Part shown: one piece after another, positions 13,776 to 19,894 of the stretch | Layout of the letters: each line of letters opens with the position of its first letter | How positions within the stretch are numbered: position 1 is the first letter of the stretch | Source of the DNA: a virus | Virus record (IMG/VR): IMGVR_UViG_3300030380_004637 | Coordinates: 1 to 24,501 of that record | Reading direction: 5' to 3' (one strand) | Length of the DNA stretch: 24,501 nucleotides | The notes under the pieces: generated by a model | What the model saw: only the letters and a program-made list of their open reading frames with translations | Databases searched by the model: none | What the model was told of the DNA's origin: nothing | Made by a program: the position numbers and the translations under genes

Positions 13776-13797
13776 AATACCCCCATGAGCATAAAGT
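13769..13797 (+). promoter_or_regulatory. Rightward promoter of the recombination operon, TTGACA / TAAAGT
   Basis: A perfect -35 TTGACA (13769-13774), a 17-base spacer and TAAAGT (13792-13797). The predicted start near 13804 lies upstream of the ATG at 13890, so the in-frame ATG at 13785 would not be transcribed. It overlaps the first codons of rusA on the other strand. Confidence 0.6.
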
Positions 13798-13889
13798 TAG
13801 CTGTCCCGATTGCTGGAGTGTACATGATGAGTAAGATGGGACGCCACGTTTATGGTCTACACGAAGACCTTCTTTCAAGAGGTGAATAC

Positions 13890-14162
13890 ATGGAAATCGA
13901 AATTCAACGGGGCATTCCGCGCCCCACAGAGCGAGTCAAGTTACCTGATTACCCTTTGCAGGACATGACCACAGATCCACAAGAGGCGTTTAATACCAAG
14001 ATTCTGGCTACAGACAAGAAGCAAGTGTCTGCCATGCGGCGAAAAATCACCCGCTGGGGCAACCGCCAAGATCCGGTCAGGAAATTCAGCATCCAAGCAG
14101 CAAAAAACGATCCTGGTAATCCCCACTCAGAATTAACTATGTGGGTGTGGAGAATCAGTTGA
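13890..14162 (+). CDS. Hypothetical basic protein, 90 residues, first gene of the recombination operon
   Basis: Not recognised. The ATG at 13890 is preceded by AAGAGGTG and lies downstream of the predicted promoter; a longer reading from 13785 is rejected. Basic middle (MRRKITRWGNRQDPVRKFSI) and an ending WVWRIS. The WRI ending and size resemble small phage proteins with a histone-like or OB-type core, but nothing decisive. The stop overlaps the TTG of the exonuclease gene by two bases. Confidence 0.55.
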   Translation: MEIEIQRGIPRPTERVKLPDYPLQDMTTDPQEAFNTKILATDKKQVSAMRRKITRWGNRQDPVRKFSIQAAKNDPGNPHSELTMWVWRIS

Positions 14163-15037
14163 GGATAACCAACCTCACAAACTTGCCAGAGCCAATATTC
14201 CAAGCGCTGACCCGCAACGATTACAGCAGGGGCAACAGTAACTACTCTGTTACCCAGCTAATCGACAGTCCTCGCGTTCGTATTCTCAGGAAAAACCATG
14301 ACGAGGATATAACCGAGGACTGCGCGGATATGCTTTGGTCTGTCCTTGGCACATCTGTACATAAGATGTTTGAGCAGCACAGCCCAGATGGTCACATTGT
14401 CGAAGAGCGCCTGTTCGCTCAGGTGGACAAGTGGATGATTAGCGGGGCCATAGACTTACAAAGGTCTGAGGATGACGGGCGCGTGACGCTGATGGACTAC
14501 AAATGCACCAGCGCATGGTCTGTGATCTATGGCAAAAAGGAATGGGACAAACAGCTTAACTTCTATGCTTGGCTGGCAGAGCGCAAGCCTGACGTTGAAG
14601 TAAGCGCTCTCCAGATCGTTGCCGTGCTGCGAGATTGGCAGCGTAAGAAGGCAGAGATGGAAGCCAGTTACCCGCAAGCCCCAATAGTCATTGTGGAAAT
14701 ACCCCTCTGGTCACAAGAGGAACGGGATCAATATGTCAATGAGCGTGTAGCACTGCACACTCAGGCAGATTGGCAGAGCTTTTCTGGCGAAGAGCTACCC
14801 CCATGCACCGATGACGAACGGTGGAAAAGACCCGACAGTTACGCCATCAAGAAAATCACTCAGAAAAGGGCGATCAAGCTGTTCGATAGCAAAGAAGATG
14901 CAGAGCATCATCTTGCCACTAAATATGCAGACTCCAAAGAGCATGAAATAGAAACCCGCTTAGGAGAGTTTGTTCGTTGCGAAGCTAACTGGTGTCGGGT
15001 TGCCGATTGGTGTACCCAGCACAATCAAGGAGTGTGA
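14159..15037 (+). CDS. PD-(D/E)XK (RecB/Cas4-like) exonuclease
   Basis: A 292-residue nuclease likely to resect DNA ends for the annealing protein encoded downstream. GTSVHKMFEQ supplies the N-terminal His/Glu region, SGAIDLQ the conserved Asp, and VTLMDYKCTSAW the D-x-K active site. W-xxQLNFYAWL then matches the QhxxYxxll motif IV of the family. The C-terminus has three cysteines (RCEANWCRVADWC), fewer than the four of Cas4 iron-sulphur clusters, so a cluster is uncertain. The TTG at 14159 has GGAG six bases upstream and a TTGA overlap with the previous stop; GTG codons at 14141 and 14147 lack such a site. Confidence 0.82.
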   Translation: MRITNLTNLPEPIFQALTRNDYSRGNSNYSVTQLIDSPRVRILRKNHDEDITEDCADMLWSVLGTSVHKMFEQHSPDGHIVEERLFAQVDKWMISGAIDLQRSEDDGRVTLMDYKCTSAWSVIYGKKEWDKQLNFYAWLAERKPDVEVSALQIVAVLRDWQRKKAEMEASYPQAPIVIVEIPLWSQEERDQYVNERVALHTQADWQSFSGEELPPCTDDERWKRPDSYAIKKITQKRAIKLFDSKEDAEHHLATKYADSKEHEIETRLGEFVRCEANWCRVADWCTQHNQGV

Positions 15038-15039
15038 TG

Positions 15040-15309
15040 ATGGATATGCCAGAGTTTAAAGACGATATTCCAGTGCATGGGGCTTGGGACACGCCGACAC
15101 CATGCAAATATCAGTGGCTTGAGCTGATGAAAATTGGTGAGTATTTCGAGGTAGAACACGACAACATCCACATTGCTGAGGCTACGGCAAGACGGATTAT
15201 GAGATGCACATTTGGCGAAAGGGCAAAGCGGTATTTCCCTGACGGCATAAAGCTCAAGAGAACAAAGATTCGTGGCGAAAACAAATTTAGGATATGGAGA
15301 GTCGAGTGA
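15040..15309 (+). CDS. Small hypothetical basic protein, 89 residues
   Basis: Shape similar to short phage proteins with a central GxYFxV segment, a helix of ARRIMRCTFGERA and a C-terminal strand ending RIWRVE. Family name not certain. AAGGAG is seven bases before the ATG at 15040; the adjacent ATG at 15037 overlaps the previous stop and is equally possible. Basic C-terminal half suggests nucleic-acid contact. Overlaps the next gene by four bases. Confidence 0.6.
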   Translation: MDMPEFKDDIPVHGAWDTPTPCKYQWLELMKIGEYFEVEHDNIHIAEATARRIMRCTFGERAKRYFPDGIKLKRTKIRGENKFRIWRVE

Positions 15310-15527
15310 TACAGACCGATCCAGAGTTTTACAGAAAGGTCGTGGCGTTGATGCAGACTACAAAACACAAGCTGAGAATTGTAATTACAGGCGACACTGT
15401 GCATTTTTATGTGGCAGATAAGCATATCGGAGACATGAATACAGCCATGTTCTTCAAATCAGAACCGAATGAAATTTGGAAAATACTAGGAGTCAGCAAT
15501 GAAAACAGAAAAGGATACCTCCTCTGA
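15306..15527 (+). CDS. Small hypothetical protein, 73 residues
   Basis: Not recognised. GTG start at 15306 in a GTGA overlap, with GGAG six bases upstream. Two strands (KLRIVITGDTVHFYVADK) between helices. Its end overlaps the annealing-protein gene by 29 bases in another frame, a longer overlap than is usual here. Confidence 0.55.
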   Translation: MIQTDPEFYRKVVALMQTTKHKLRIVITGDTVHFYVADKHIGDMNTAMFFKSEPNEIWKILGVSNENRKGYLL

Positions 15528-16197
15528 GGGTTTCGACAGCCCCAGCTTTGAGGAAGTATGGACAGTTTTGTCCAAGGTAGATGTAACGGCGCAGAAAAAA
15601 CAACTTCCTGAAAGCAACATCACCTATCTTTCTTGGACATGGGCATGGGATGAGCTTATGAAGCACTATCCCTACGCGACATACTCTTTTGACGAAGATC
15701 AGTGGGATCACCTGGGATACTGCACGGTATCCTGCACAATACGGATCGGGCATCTGGAGCGATCTATGTGGTTGCCCGTCATGGGGGGTTACAGTCACAA
15801 AGCGGTAAAGAATCCTGACGCCAGAGGGCGCAGTGATACTCGTATGCGATGCCTAGTAAAAGCGATGGCGATGTTTGGGCTTGGGCATTACATCTACAAC
15901 GGCGAGGACTTTCCGCGCAAAGAGGATGATGAAGAGATCAAACAGCAAGAGCGGGATCAAAATCTGCCGCCCTTTGGCGATGGCAAGCGACAGATCGAAA
16001 ACGAAAGCGATGCCAAGAAAGCATCTGAGCAGTTTGCCAACGAGTTCCGCAATGCAGAGAGTGGTGAGCATATCAAGTCTCTGTATACCGCAAACCCCAA
16101 CACCTTCCAAGCATTAGAGAGAAGTTACCCAAGCCATTTTGCAGTAATGATGCAAGAGGCACAGGCAAAAATAGCCGCGCTGAATGCGGCACAGTAA
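15499..16197 (+). CDS. Single-strand annealing protein, DUF1071/Sak3-like
   Basis: A 232-residue recombinase that would anneal complementary single strands. The DUF1071 pattern is clear: FEEVWTVLSKVDVTAQKK, then ITYLSWTWAWDELMKHYPYA, LPVMGGYSHKAV, and RMRCLVKAMAMFGLGHYIYNGEDFP (about residues 15-140). This matches the Sak3 group of phage annealing proteins, placed in the Rad52-like superfamily. The C-terminal 90 residues are charged and helical. It sits between the exonuclease and the SSB-like gene, the usual arrangement of a phage recombination pair. AGGAG is six bases before the ATG. Confidence 0.85.
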   Translation: MKTEKDTSSEGFDSPSFEEVWTVLSKVDVTAQKKQLPESNITYLSWTWAWDELMKHYPYATYSFDEDQWDHLGYCTVSCTIRIGHLERSMWLPVMGGYSHKAVKNPDARGRSDTRMRCLVKAMAMFGLGHYIYNGEDFPRKEDDEEIKQQERDQNLPPFGDGKRQIENESDAKKASEQFANEFRNAESGEHIKSLYTANPNTFQALERSYPSHFAVMMQEAQAKIAALNAAQ

Positions 16198-16208
16198 AGG
16201 AGATCAGC

Positions 16209-16688
16209 ATGACCAATTTCAATTCAATCGCAGACGAACAATATGGCCCTGACAGTAAAGAGGGCGGTATGTGGGAACAGGAAAGAAAGTCAGACAAAGT
16301 GCCGAAATATAAAGGCTTTATTCCCGTCACTCCCGAGATGTTCGTGGCAATCAAGGCAGCGTTCAAAGTTTATCAAGCCAATCCAACGCAAGAGAATCTG
16401 CCAAAAATCAGTCTGGCATCTTATGGGTTTAGGTCTTACGAGAAAAAAACCGGCGGCATGGCAGAGATGATTCAGTGCAAGCCACAAGTGCTGCTAACTG
16501 ATGACACCAGGGCGATTATCAGGGAGTGGGGCGCACAGCAGGGAGGCCAGCAAGCACAACCAGCGCCGTATGTAGCGCCTCCTACGCCACAGCCAGCACC
16601 CCCACCAGTGCAGCAACCAGCGCCAGCAGCGCCCCAGCAGACGCCAGCAGAGCCTTTCTCAAGCTCTTTCGAGCAGCTTTTTGATTAG
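16209..16688 (+). CDS. Probable phage single-stranded DNA-binding protein
   Basis: A 159-residue protein. The first 100 residues form a compact domain with strands and aromatics (KYKGFIPVTPEMF, KISLASYGFRSYEKKTGG). The next 50 are a Pro/Ala/Gln-rich flexible linker, and the chain ends SSSFEQLFD, an acidic-hydrophobic tip like the partner-binding tails of SSB proteins. No OB-fold signature was positively identified, so SSB is inferred from the tail and from its place just after the annealing protein. AAAGGAG lies six bases before the ATG. Confidence 0.6.
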   Translation: MTNFNSIADEQYGPDSKEGGMWEQERKSDKVPKYKGFIPVTPEMFVAIKAAFKVYQANPTQENLPKISLASYGFRSYEKKTGGMAEMIQCKPQVLLTDDTRAIIREWGAQQGGQQAQPAPYVAPPTPQPAPPPVQQPAPAAPQQTPAEPFSSSFEQLFD

Positions 16689-17004
16689 GTCAAAGAAGCT
16701 CCTAGCCGCCGCAAGGGATCAGGCTTGTGTGAACTGTGGCGTCAGAGATGGCACCATAGTCGCCGCACACTACACAGGTCTTAGAGCCTCACAGCTAGGC
16801 AAAGGAACGGGGCATAAGCCACATGATCTGGCAATCGCGGATCTGTGCCATAAATGCCACTACTCGTTTGATGTTGCGGGTGGTGGCAGCACTTTTGAGA
16901 AAAAGATAGATAAGAGCGAGCAGTTTCTTTTCAACATAATCAAGACGCTTATCAGGCGGATTGACCAAGGTGTAATCAAAATAGAGGGTATAAAGGATGA
17001 GTGA
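16681..17004 (+). CDS. DUF1364-like HNH-type nuclease-fold protein
   Basis: A 107-residue protein matching DUF1364 of lambdoid phages: RSKKLLAAARDQACVNCG at the N-terminus, AAHYTG, GKGTGHKPHDLAIADLCHKCHYSFD. The four cysteines (CVNC and CHKC) would bind zinc, and the His/Asp residues fit an HNH-like nuclease, though activity is unproven. Such proteins occur in phage recombination regions. TTG start overlapping the previous stop by eight bases, without a good ribosome binding site, so expression is probably coupled. Confidence 0.75.
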   Translation: MIRSKKLLAAARDQACVNCGVRDGTIVAAHYTGLRASQLGKGTGHKPHDLAIADLCHKCHYSFDVAGGGSTFEKKIDKSEQFLFNIIKTLIRRIDQGVIKIEGIKDE

Positions 17005-17432
17005 TGGAGATAAACCTGCCAAGAAGCAACGCAGAAAAAAAGTTAAACAGGATGCTAGCGTTACTGTCAGCGGAGTTTCCGCAGATGGCAAATCAAATGA
17101 GCGAGATAGCGAAGTCGAAACACGGGATAACCCTAGAGTTAAAGCCTCTGAAAACAAGACGCTCAAGGCCGCAAGAAAATTATTACAGGCAGTGGTGCGG
17201 AAAGTTCGCAAGCTACTGCGGCTTGACGCCTGACGAGATGCACGAAGAAATGCTCTGCCAGTGCTATGGGTCAGAAATACGGGAAACCAAGTTTGGGGAA
17301 AAACGAAGGCCGCGCAAGAGAAGCAATGACGCTACTCGCGGAGACTTTTCCGATCTGATCGAAACACTTTGCCGCATTGCAGCAGAGATGAGCTTTGATA
17401 TACCGCCACCGGTTATTGACCCAGAATGCTAA
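17004..17432 (+). CDS. NinB-like recombination accessory protein
   Basis: A 142-residue protein. LELKPLKTRRSRPQENYYRQW (about 45-65) followed by LTPDEMHEEMLCQCYG, then a basic segment and a final helical TRGDFSDLIETLCRIAAEMSFDIP. This layout (R-x-x-x-Q-N helix, short loop, MHExMLxxxxG, C-terminal helix) resembles lambda NinB (Orf), a DNA-binding recombination mediator. Identity is by pattern only. The first 40 residues are an added helical region. The ATG at 17004 overlaps the preceding stop (TGATG) with AAAGGA before it. Confidence 0.6.
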   Translation: MEINLPRSNAEKKLNRMLALLSAEFPQMANQMSEIAKSKHGITLELKPLKTRRSRPQENYYRQWCGKFASYCGLTPDEMHEEMLCQCYGSEIRETKFGEKRRPRKRSNDATRGDFSDLIETLCRIAAEMSFDIPPPVIDPEC

Positions 17433-17614
17433 TGACTGAGGAGGAGCAGCGGCTCCACGACAGGCAAGAAGAAGCGAAAAAATACTACGCCGCACGGTTT
17501 GCGTGGAAGAACAAGAGCAGCTTTACGCCCAAGGGTGTTACCTGGGGGGATTGGTTCAACAATATGTTTGGCGAGTCTTTGGACGCCTACGCTGAAAGGA
17601 TGAAACAACGATGA
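17432..17614 (+). CDS. Small hypothetical protein, 60 residues
   Basis: Not recognised. Charged helix (EEEQRLHDRQEEAKKYYAAR) followed by WKNKSSFTPKGVTWGDWFNNMFG. The ATG at 17432 shares a base with the previous stop (TAATG); an upstream ATG at 17426 would add two residues. Overlaps the next gene by four bases. Confidence 0.5.
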   Translation: MTEEEQRLHDRQEEAKKYYAARFAWKNKSSFTPKGVTWGDWFNNMFGESLDAYAERMKQR

Positions 17615-17805
17615 CGAAACTGACAGTAGAGCTAGAGGGTGACGCCTATGTAGAGGCAATTGCTACCGCCAACAGGTTTGTTGATGAAATGATAGACCGT
17701 TTAGCCAAGATAGAACGAACCTTGGAGGAAAGTCTCAACACGCTAGATCAGATCGAACTCGCTATTGATGATCTTAAAAAAGCAAAGAAGGTGCTTGATG
17801 ACTGA
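17611..17805 (+). CDS. Small coiled-coil protein, 64 residues
   Basis: Not recognised. Starts with a strand-like MTKLTVELEGDAYVEAIA and continues as a long helix with regular hydrophobic spacing (IDRLAKIERTLEESLNTLDQ to DDLKKAKKVL), a probable coiled coil. Linked by four- and eight-base overlaps to its neighbours. Could be a small scaffold or an inhibitor; no evidence for either. Confidence 0.5.
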   Translation: MTKLTVELEGDAYVEAIATANRFVDEMIDRLAKIERTLEESLNTLDQIELAIDDLKKAKKVLDD

Positions 17806-18208
17806 CAAATACTGCGAACACTGTGGCGCGAAGATGGTCGAGTATAAGCACGGTCTGTCCAAGAAACTTTGTCGTGCGCTGGCTATGGTAGTTACAAGAT
17901 CACGCAGCACTGAGCCACAAGAAATACGCGAAATGGGCTTGGACTACAGCCACAGGTGCAACTTCCAAAAGCTGCGGTACTGGGGGTTGGTTGAAAAAAT
18001 TGGAGACAAAGACTCAAAAGGCGGCTTGTGGAGAGTGACTGATCGGGGAATGGCATTTGTTACGGGCAACATAAGCTGCCCACGATTCGCGTGGACATAT
18101 CGGGGTGATGTGGTAAGGCACGAAGGTGATCTTATTAATATCACTGATATTTCAGGGGGCTGGAAATACCGAATAGATTACGCGAGAGAAAGCGAGCCTC
18201 ACAAATGA
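17798..18208 (+). CDS. Zinc-finger plus winged-helix-like protein, 136 residues
   Basis: Opens with YCEHCGAKM (Cys-x-x-Cys), followed by a region resembling a winged helix: LSKKLCRALAMVV, then NFQKLRYWGLVEKI, GGLWRVTDRGMAFV. The LRYWGLVE...GLWRVTDRG pattern is typical of small wHTH domains with a wing. A strand-rich C-terminal part ends in a basic-acidic mix. It may be a transcription regulator for the phage; the target is unknown. The ATG at 17798 overlaps the previous gene by eight bases, and the end overlaps the methyltransferase gene by four. An upstream reading to 17765 is rejected. Confidence 0.6.
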   Translation: MTDKYCEHCGAKMVEYKHGLSKKLCRALAMVVTRSRSTEPQEIREMGLDYSHRCNFQKLRYWGLVEKIGDKDSKGGLWRVTDRGMAFVTGNISCPRFAWTYRGDVVRHEGDLINITDISGGWKYRIDYARESEPHK

Positions 18209-18954
18209 AAAACGTGTTGGACTTATTTAGCGGTATTGGTGGATTTTCTATTGGCTTGGAAAAAGCAGGATTCACAACAACTGCGTTTTGTGAGATAGAC
18301 CCATACGCACAAAAGGTGTTGAAAAAACACTGGCCCGAGGTGCCGATTTACGATGATGTCAGACAAATCACAGCAGACAGATTGGCTTCAGACGGAATTA
18401 ACGTCGATGTCATCACGGCTGGGTTCCCGTGCCAAGACATCTCGCTTGCGGGAAACCAAGAAGGTCTTGACGGAGAGCGAAGTGGGCTCTGGTCAGAGTG
18501 CGCCCGTCTGCTTGGGGAGATTCGACCCCGATATGCCATCTTTGAAAACGTCACAAACCTGCTTGCTGGACAGCGGGGAAATTGGTTTAAGCGAGTTCTC
18601 TGGGACATTTCCGCGCTCGGGTATGATGCGGAATGGCACTGTATACCAGCTTCAACAGTTGGCGCACATCACAGAAGAGATAGAGTCTGGATTGTGGCCT
18701 ACCCCAGCAGCGAGGGATTGGAAGGGAGCGAGGAAGCCAGAGACAATGGCGAAGACGGGAAGAAACCCAGAAAACAACTCATTACCGGACTCGGTGGAGT
18801 TTCAAGGAGAACCTGGGCGGCTGAACCCAGCATGGGTAGAGTGGCTAATGGGATTCCCAAACGATCACACAGACTTAGATGTTTAGGAAATGCAGTCGTT
18901 CCCAAGATTCCTGAGTCTATTGGACATTCAATATGCCAAATAAAGAAACCGTAG
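18205..18954 (+). CDS. DNA (cytosine-5-) methyltransferase
   Basis: This 249-residue enzyme would methylate cytosines, probably shielding phage DNA from restriction. Motifs: I DLFSGIGGFSIGLEKAGF (6-23), IV GFPCQDISLAG with the catalytic Cys76, VI FENVTNLL, VIII HHRRDRVWIVAY and IX/X RLRCLGNAVVPKI near the C-terminus. The target-recognition region between VIII and IX is only about 60 residues and compositionally odd (Glu/Gly/Lys-rich), and this segment is read in another frame by the nested gene at 18353-18886. ATGA overlap with the previous gene. Phage methyltransferases with a compact recognition region of this type are common. Confidence 0.9.
   Translation: MKNVLDLFSGIGGFSIGLEKAGFTTTAFCEIDPYAQKVLKKHWPEVPIYDDVRQITADRLASDGINVDVITAGFPCQDISLAGNQEGLDGERSGLWSECARLLGEIRPRYAIFENVTNLLAGQRGNWFKRVLWDISALGYDAEWHCIPASTVGAHHRRDRVWIVAYPSSEGLEGSEEARDNGEDGKKPRKQLITGLGGVSRRTWAAEPSMGRVANGIPKRSHRLRCLGNAVVPKIPESIGHSICQIKKP
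18353..18886 (+). CDS. Nested overlapping gene inside the C5 methyltransferase
   Basis: A 177-residue frame lies entirely inside the methyltransferase gene in the +1 frame, with no stops for 534 bases. It carries conserved-looking motifs that I recognise from phage proteins: SLKTSQTCLLDSGE, GTFPRSGMMRNGTVYQLQQL, LWPTPAARDWKG and LNPAWVEWLMGFPNDHTDL. Proteins with these motifs recur in phage and prophage genomes, usually annotated as hypothetical or methyltransferase-associated. GAGGTG lies 10 bases before the ATG at 18353. Function unknown. It may aid or modulate the methyltransferase, or reflect a conserved dual-coding locus. A chance open frame remains possible but does not explain the family-like motifs. 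Confidence 0.62.
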   Translation: MMSDKSQQTDWLQTELTSMSSRLGSRAKTSRLRETKKVLTESEVGSGQSAPVCLGRFDPDMPSLKTSQTCLLDSGEIGLSEFSGTFPRSGMMRNGTVYQLQQLAHITEEIESGLWPTPAARDWKGARKPETMAKTGRNPENNSLPDSVEFQGEPGRLNPAWVEWLMGFPNDHTDLDV

Positions 18955-19082
18955 AAGAATTTTTAAAGAGAGGCGGAAAGATAAATAAAATTCCTAGGGG
19001 CGTGGGTGTGGGATTTAAGCCGTCCAATACTATTGCTGGGAACAGGCGAAGAAAGAAAGAGGGGAGCATTGAAAGAAGCTAG
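18933..19082 (+). CDS. Small hypothetical protein, 49 residues
   Basis: Starts MPNKETVEEFLKRGGKINKIPRG: the FLxxGGKIxxxP pattern is familiar from very short phage proteins of unknown function. The rest is basic (AGNRRRKKEGS). The ATG at 18933 lies within the last 22 bases of the methyltransferase gene, and the end overlaps the next gene by 14 bases in another frame. No strong ribosome binding site, so coupling is likely. A real gene is supported by the recognisable N-terminus. Confidence 0.55.
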   Translation: MPNKETVEEFLKRGGKINKIPRGVGVGFKPSNTIAGNRRRKKEGSIERS

Positions 19083-19275
19083 ATTCCCTAAAATGTGCAT
19101 GGCGTGTGGTCGCCTTGGGTATCATCACCCTCACTGCCCAGAGGCTGACGATTATAATGACGGCAACGTAATACGCGAAACTCTGGCCGACCGGATAGCG
19201 ACAATTAGGCTCTTTGAGAGAAAGGAGCAGGGTGGCTCTGGTACTACAGATACCGTCTTAGTGTTGGACTTTTGA
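19069..19275 (+). CDS. Small zinc-motif protein, 68 residues
   Basis: CMACGRLGYHHPHCPE (about residues 10-25) repeats the CxxCG-HHPxCPE cluster found in the gene at 8762-9076. The rest is acidic then basic, with TLADRIATIRLFERKEQ as a helix. Start uncertain: TTG at 19069 has GAGGGGAG just upstream, while ATG at 19093 or 19099 would begin nearly at the zinc motif and a GTG at 19006 lies inside the preceding gene. It ends two bases from the stop of the convergent leftward gene. Confidence 0.5.
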   Translation: MKEARFPKMCMACGRLGYHHPHCPEADDYNDGNVIRETLADRIATIRLFERKEQGGSGTTDTVLVLDF

Positions 19276-19277
19276 CT

Positions 19278-19448
19278 TCACGAATACCTGTTTTGGATAC
19301 GCTTGAAGATTGCATAAATAGACAGGAAGTAGAACGCAATAATGCTCATGGGGATGGACAGGTAGATCAAATCCCAAGGGTGCAGGGCCAGTATCTCCCA
19401 GATGCCTTCAAGTGCGCTCTCGACTTGATTCGCAGCGCACTCCTCCAT
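19278..19448 (-). CDS. Small membrane protein, 56 residues
   Basis: An N-terminal amphipathic or acidic part (MEECAANQVESALEGIWEIL) is followed by one hydrophobic membrane segment (about 27-48) and a short basic end KRIQNRYS, predicting the C-terminus in the cytoplasm. The ATG at 19448 shares a base with the stop of the nuclease gene (TAATG) and lies just before GGAGGAG inside the gene. Possibly a holin-like or structural membrane protein, since it follows virion-type genes, but nothing specific supports lysis. Confidence 0.6.
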   Translation of the reverse strand: MEECAANQVESALEGIWEILALHPWDLIYLSIPMSIIAFYFLSIYAIFKRIQNRYS

Positions 19449-19894
19449 TAAAGATTGCCTTGGCTTCTATGATGCTCGACGTTAATCAGGTGCTGGTTGA
19501 TGATGTCTTCTTTGGACTGACCGCTGTACCGGACGCCTAGGTTTTCATCCAGCAGCATCTGATTCAAGGTTTTTTCTTGGAAGCCGTCTTCACCTGGGCC
19601 TTTTGCCAAATGAATTTCTGCGAGTATGCGCCCGAACTTGCCCTTTTTATCTAGCGATGTTCTCAGCAGCACAGTAGAGCCAACCGGCAGACGCTCTTCC
19701 ACAAACTTCTTTGCTAGGTTGCCCAAGGCTTTGAGATCGTCTGTCCCGCCTCTGGTTTCACTGGTATCTACACCCAGAAGCCTTATTGACCTCTTGCCCA
19801 ATATGACAGAAAAGCCGCAGTCTACATTGCAGATAACGCTATCTCCGTCTACGACTCTACACACCTCCGCTCTGTACAGCCATTGCATATCCAT
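19448..19894 (-). CDS. Staphylococcal nuclease-like (SNase) protein
   Basis: A 148-residue OB-fold nuclease homologue. CRVVDGDSV (12-20) gives the Asp18 metal ligand. IRLLGVDTSETRG (37-49) holds Arg38, Asp43, Thr44 and Glu46, spaced as Arg35, Asp40, Thr41 and Glu43 of staphylococcal nuclease, and KKGKFGRIL (83-91) gives Arg89 for Arg87. All catalytic positions appear intact, so activity is expected. No signal peptide; it may act in the cell on host DNA or travel in the virion, being directly downstream of the polyvalent protein. TAATG overlaps at both ends. Confidence 0.85.
   Translation of the reverse strand: MDMQWLYRAEVCRVVDGDSVICNVDCGFSVILGKRSIRLLGVDTSETRGGTDDLKALGNLAKKFVEERLPVGSTVLLRTSLDKKGKFGRILAEIHLAKGPGEDGFQEKTLNQMLLDENLGVRYSGQSKEDIINQHLINVEHHRSQGNL

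Noticed and set aside
16997-17233. 78-codon frame (Lys/Arg-rich) overlapping the NinB-like gene
   Set aside because: Overlaps almost fully with the better supported frame at 17004-17432, which has a coupled start and family-like pattern; composition is that of a frame-shifted reading.
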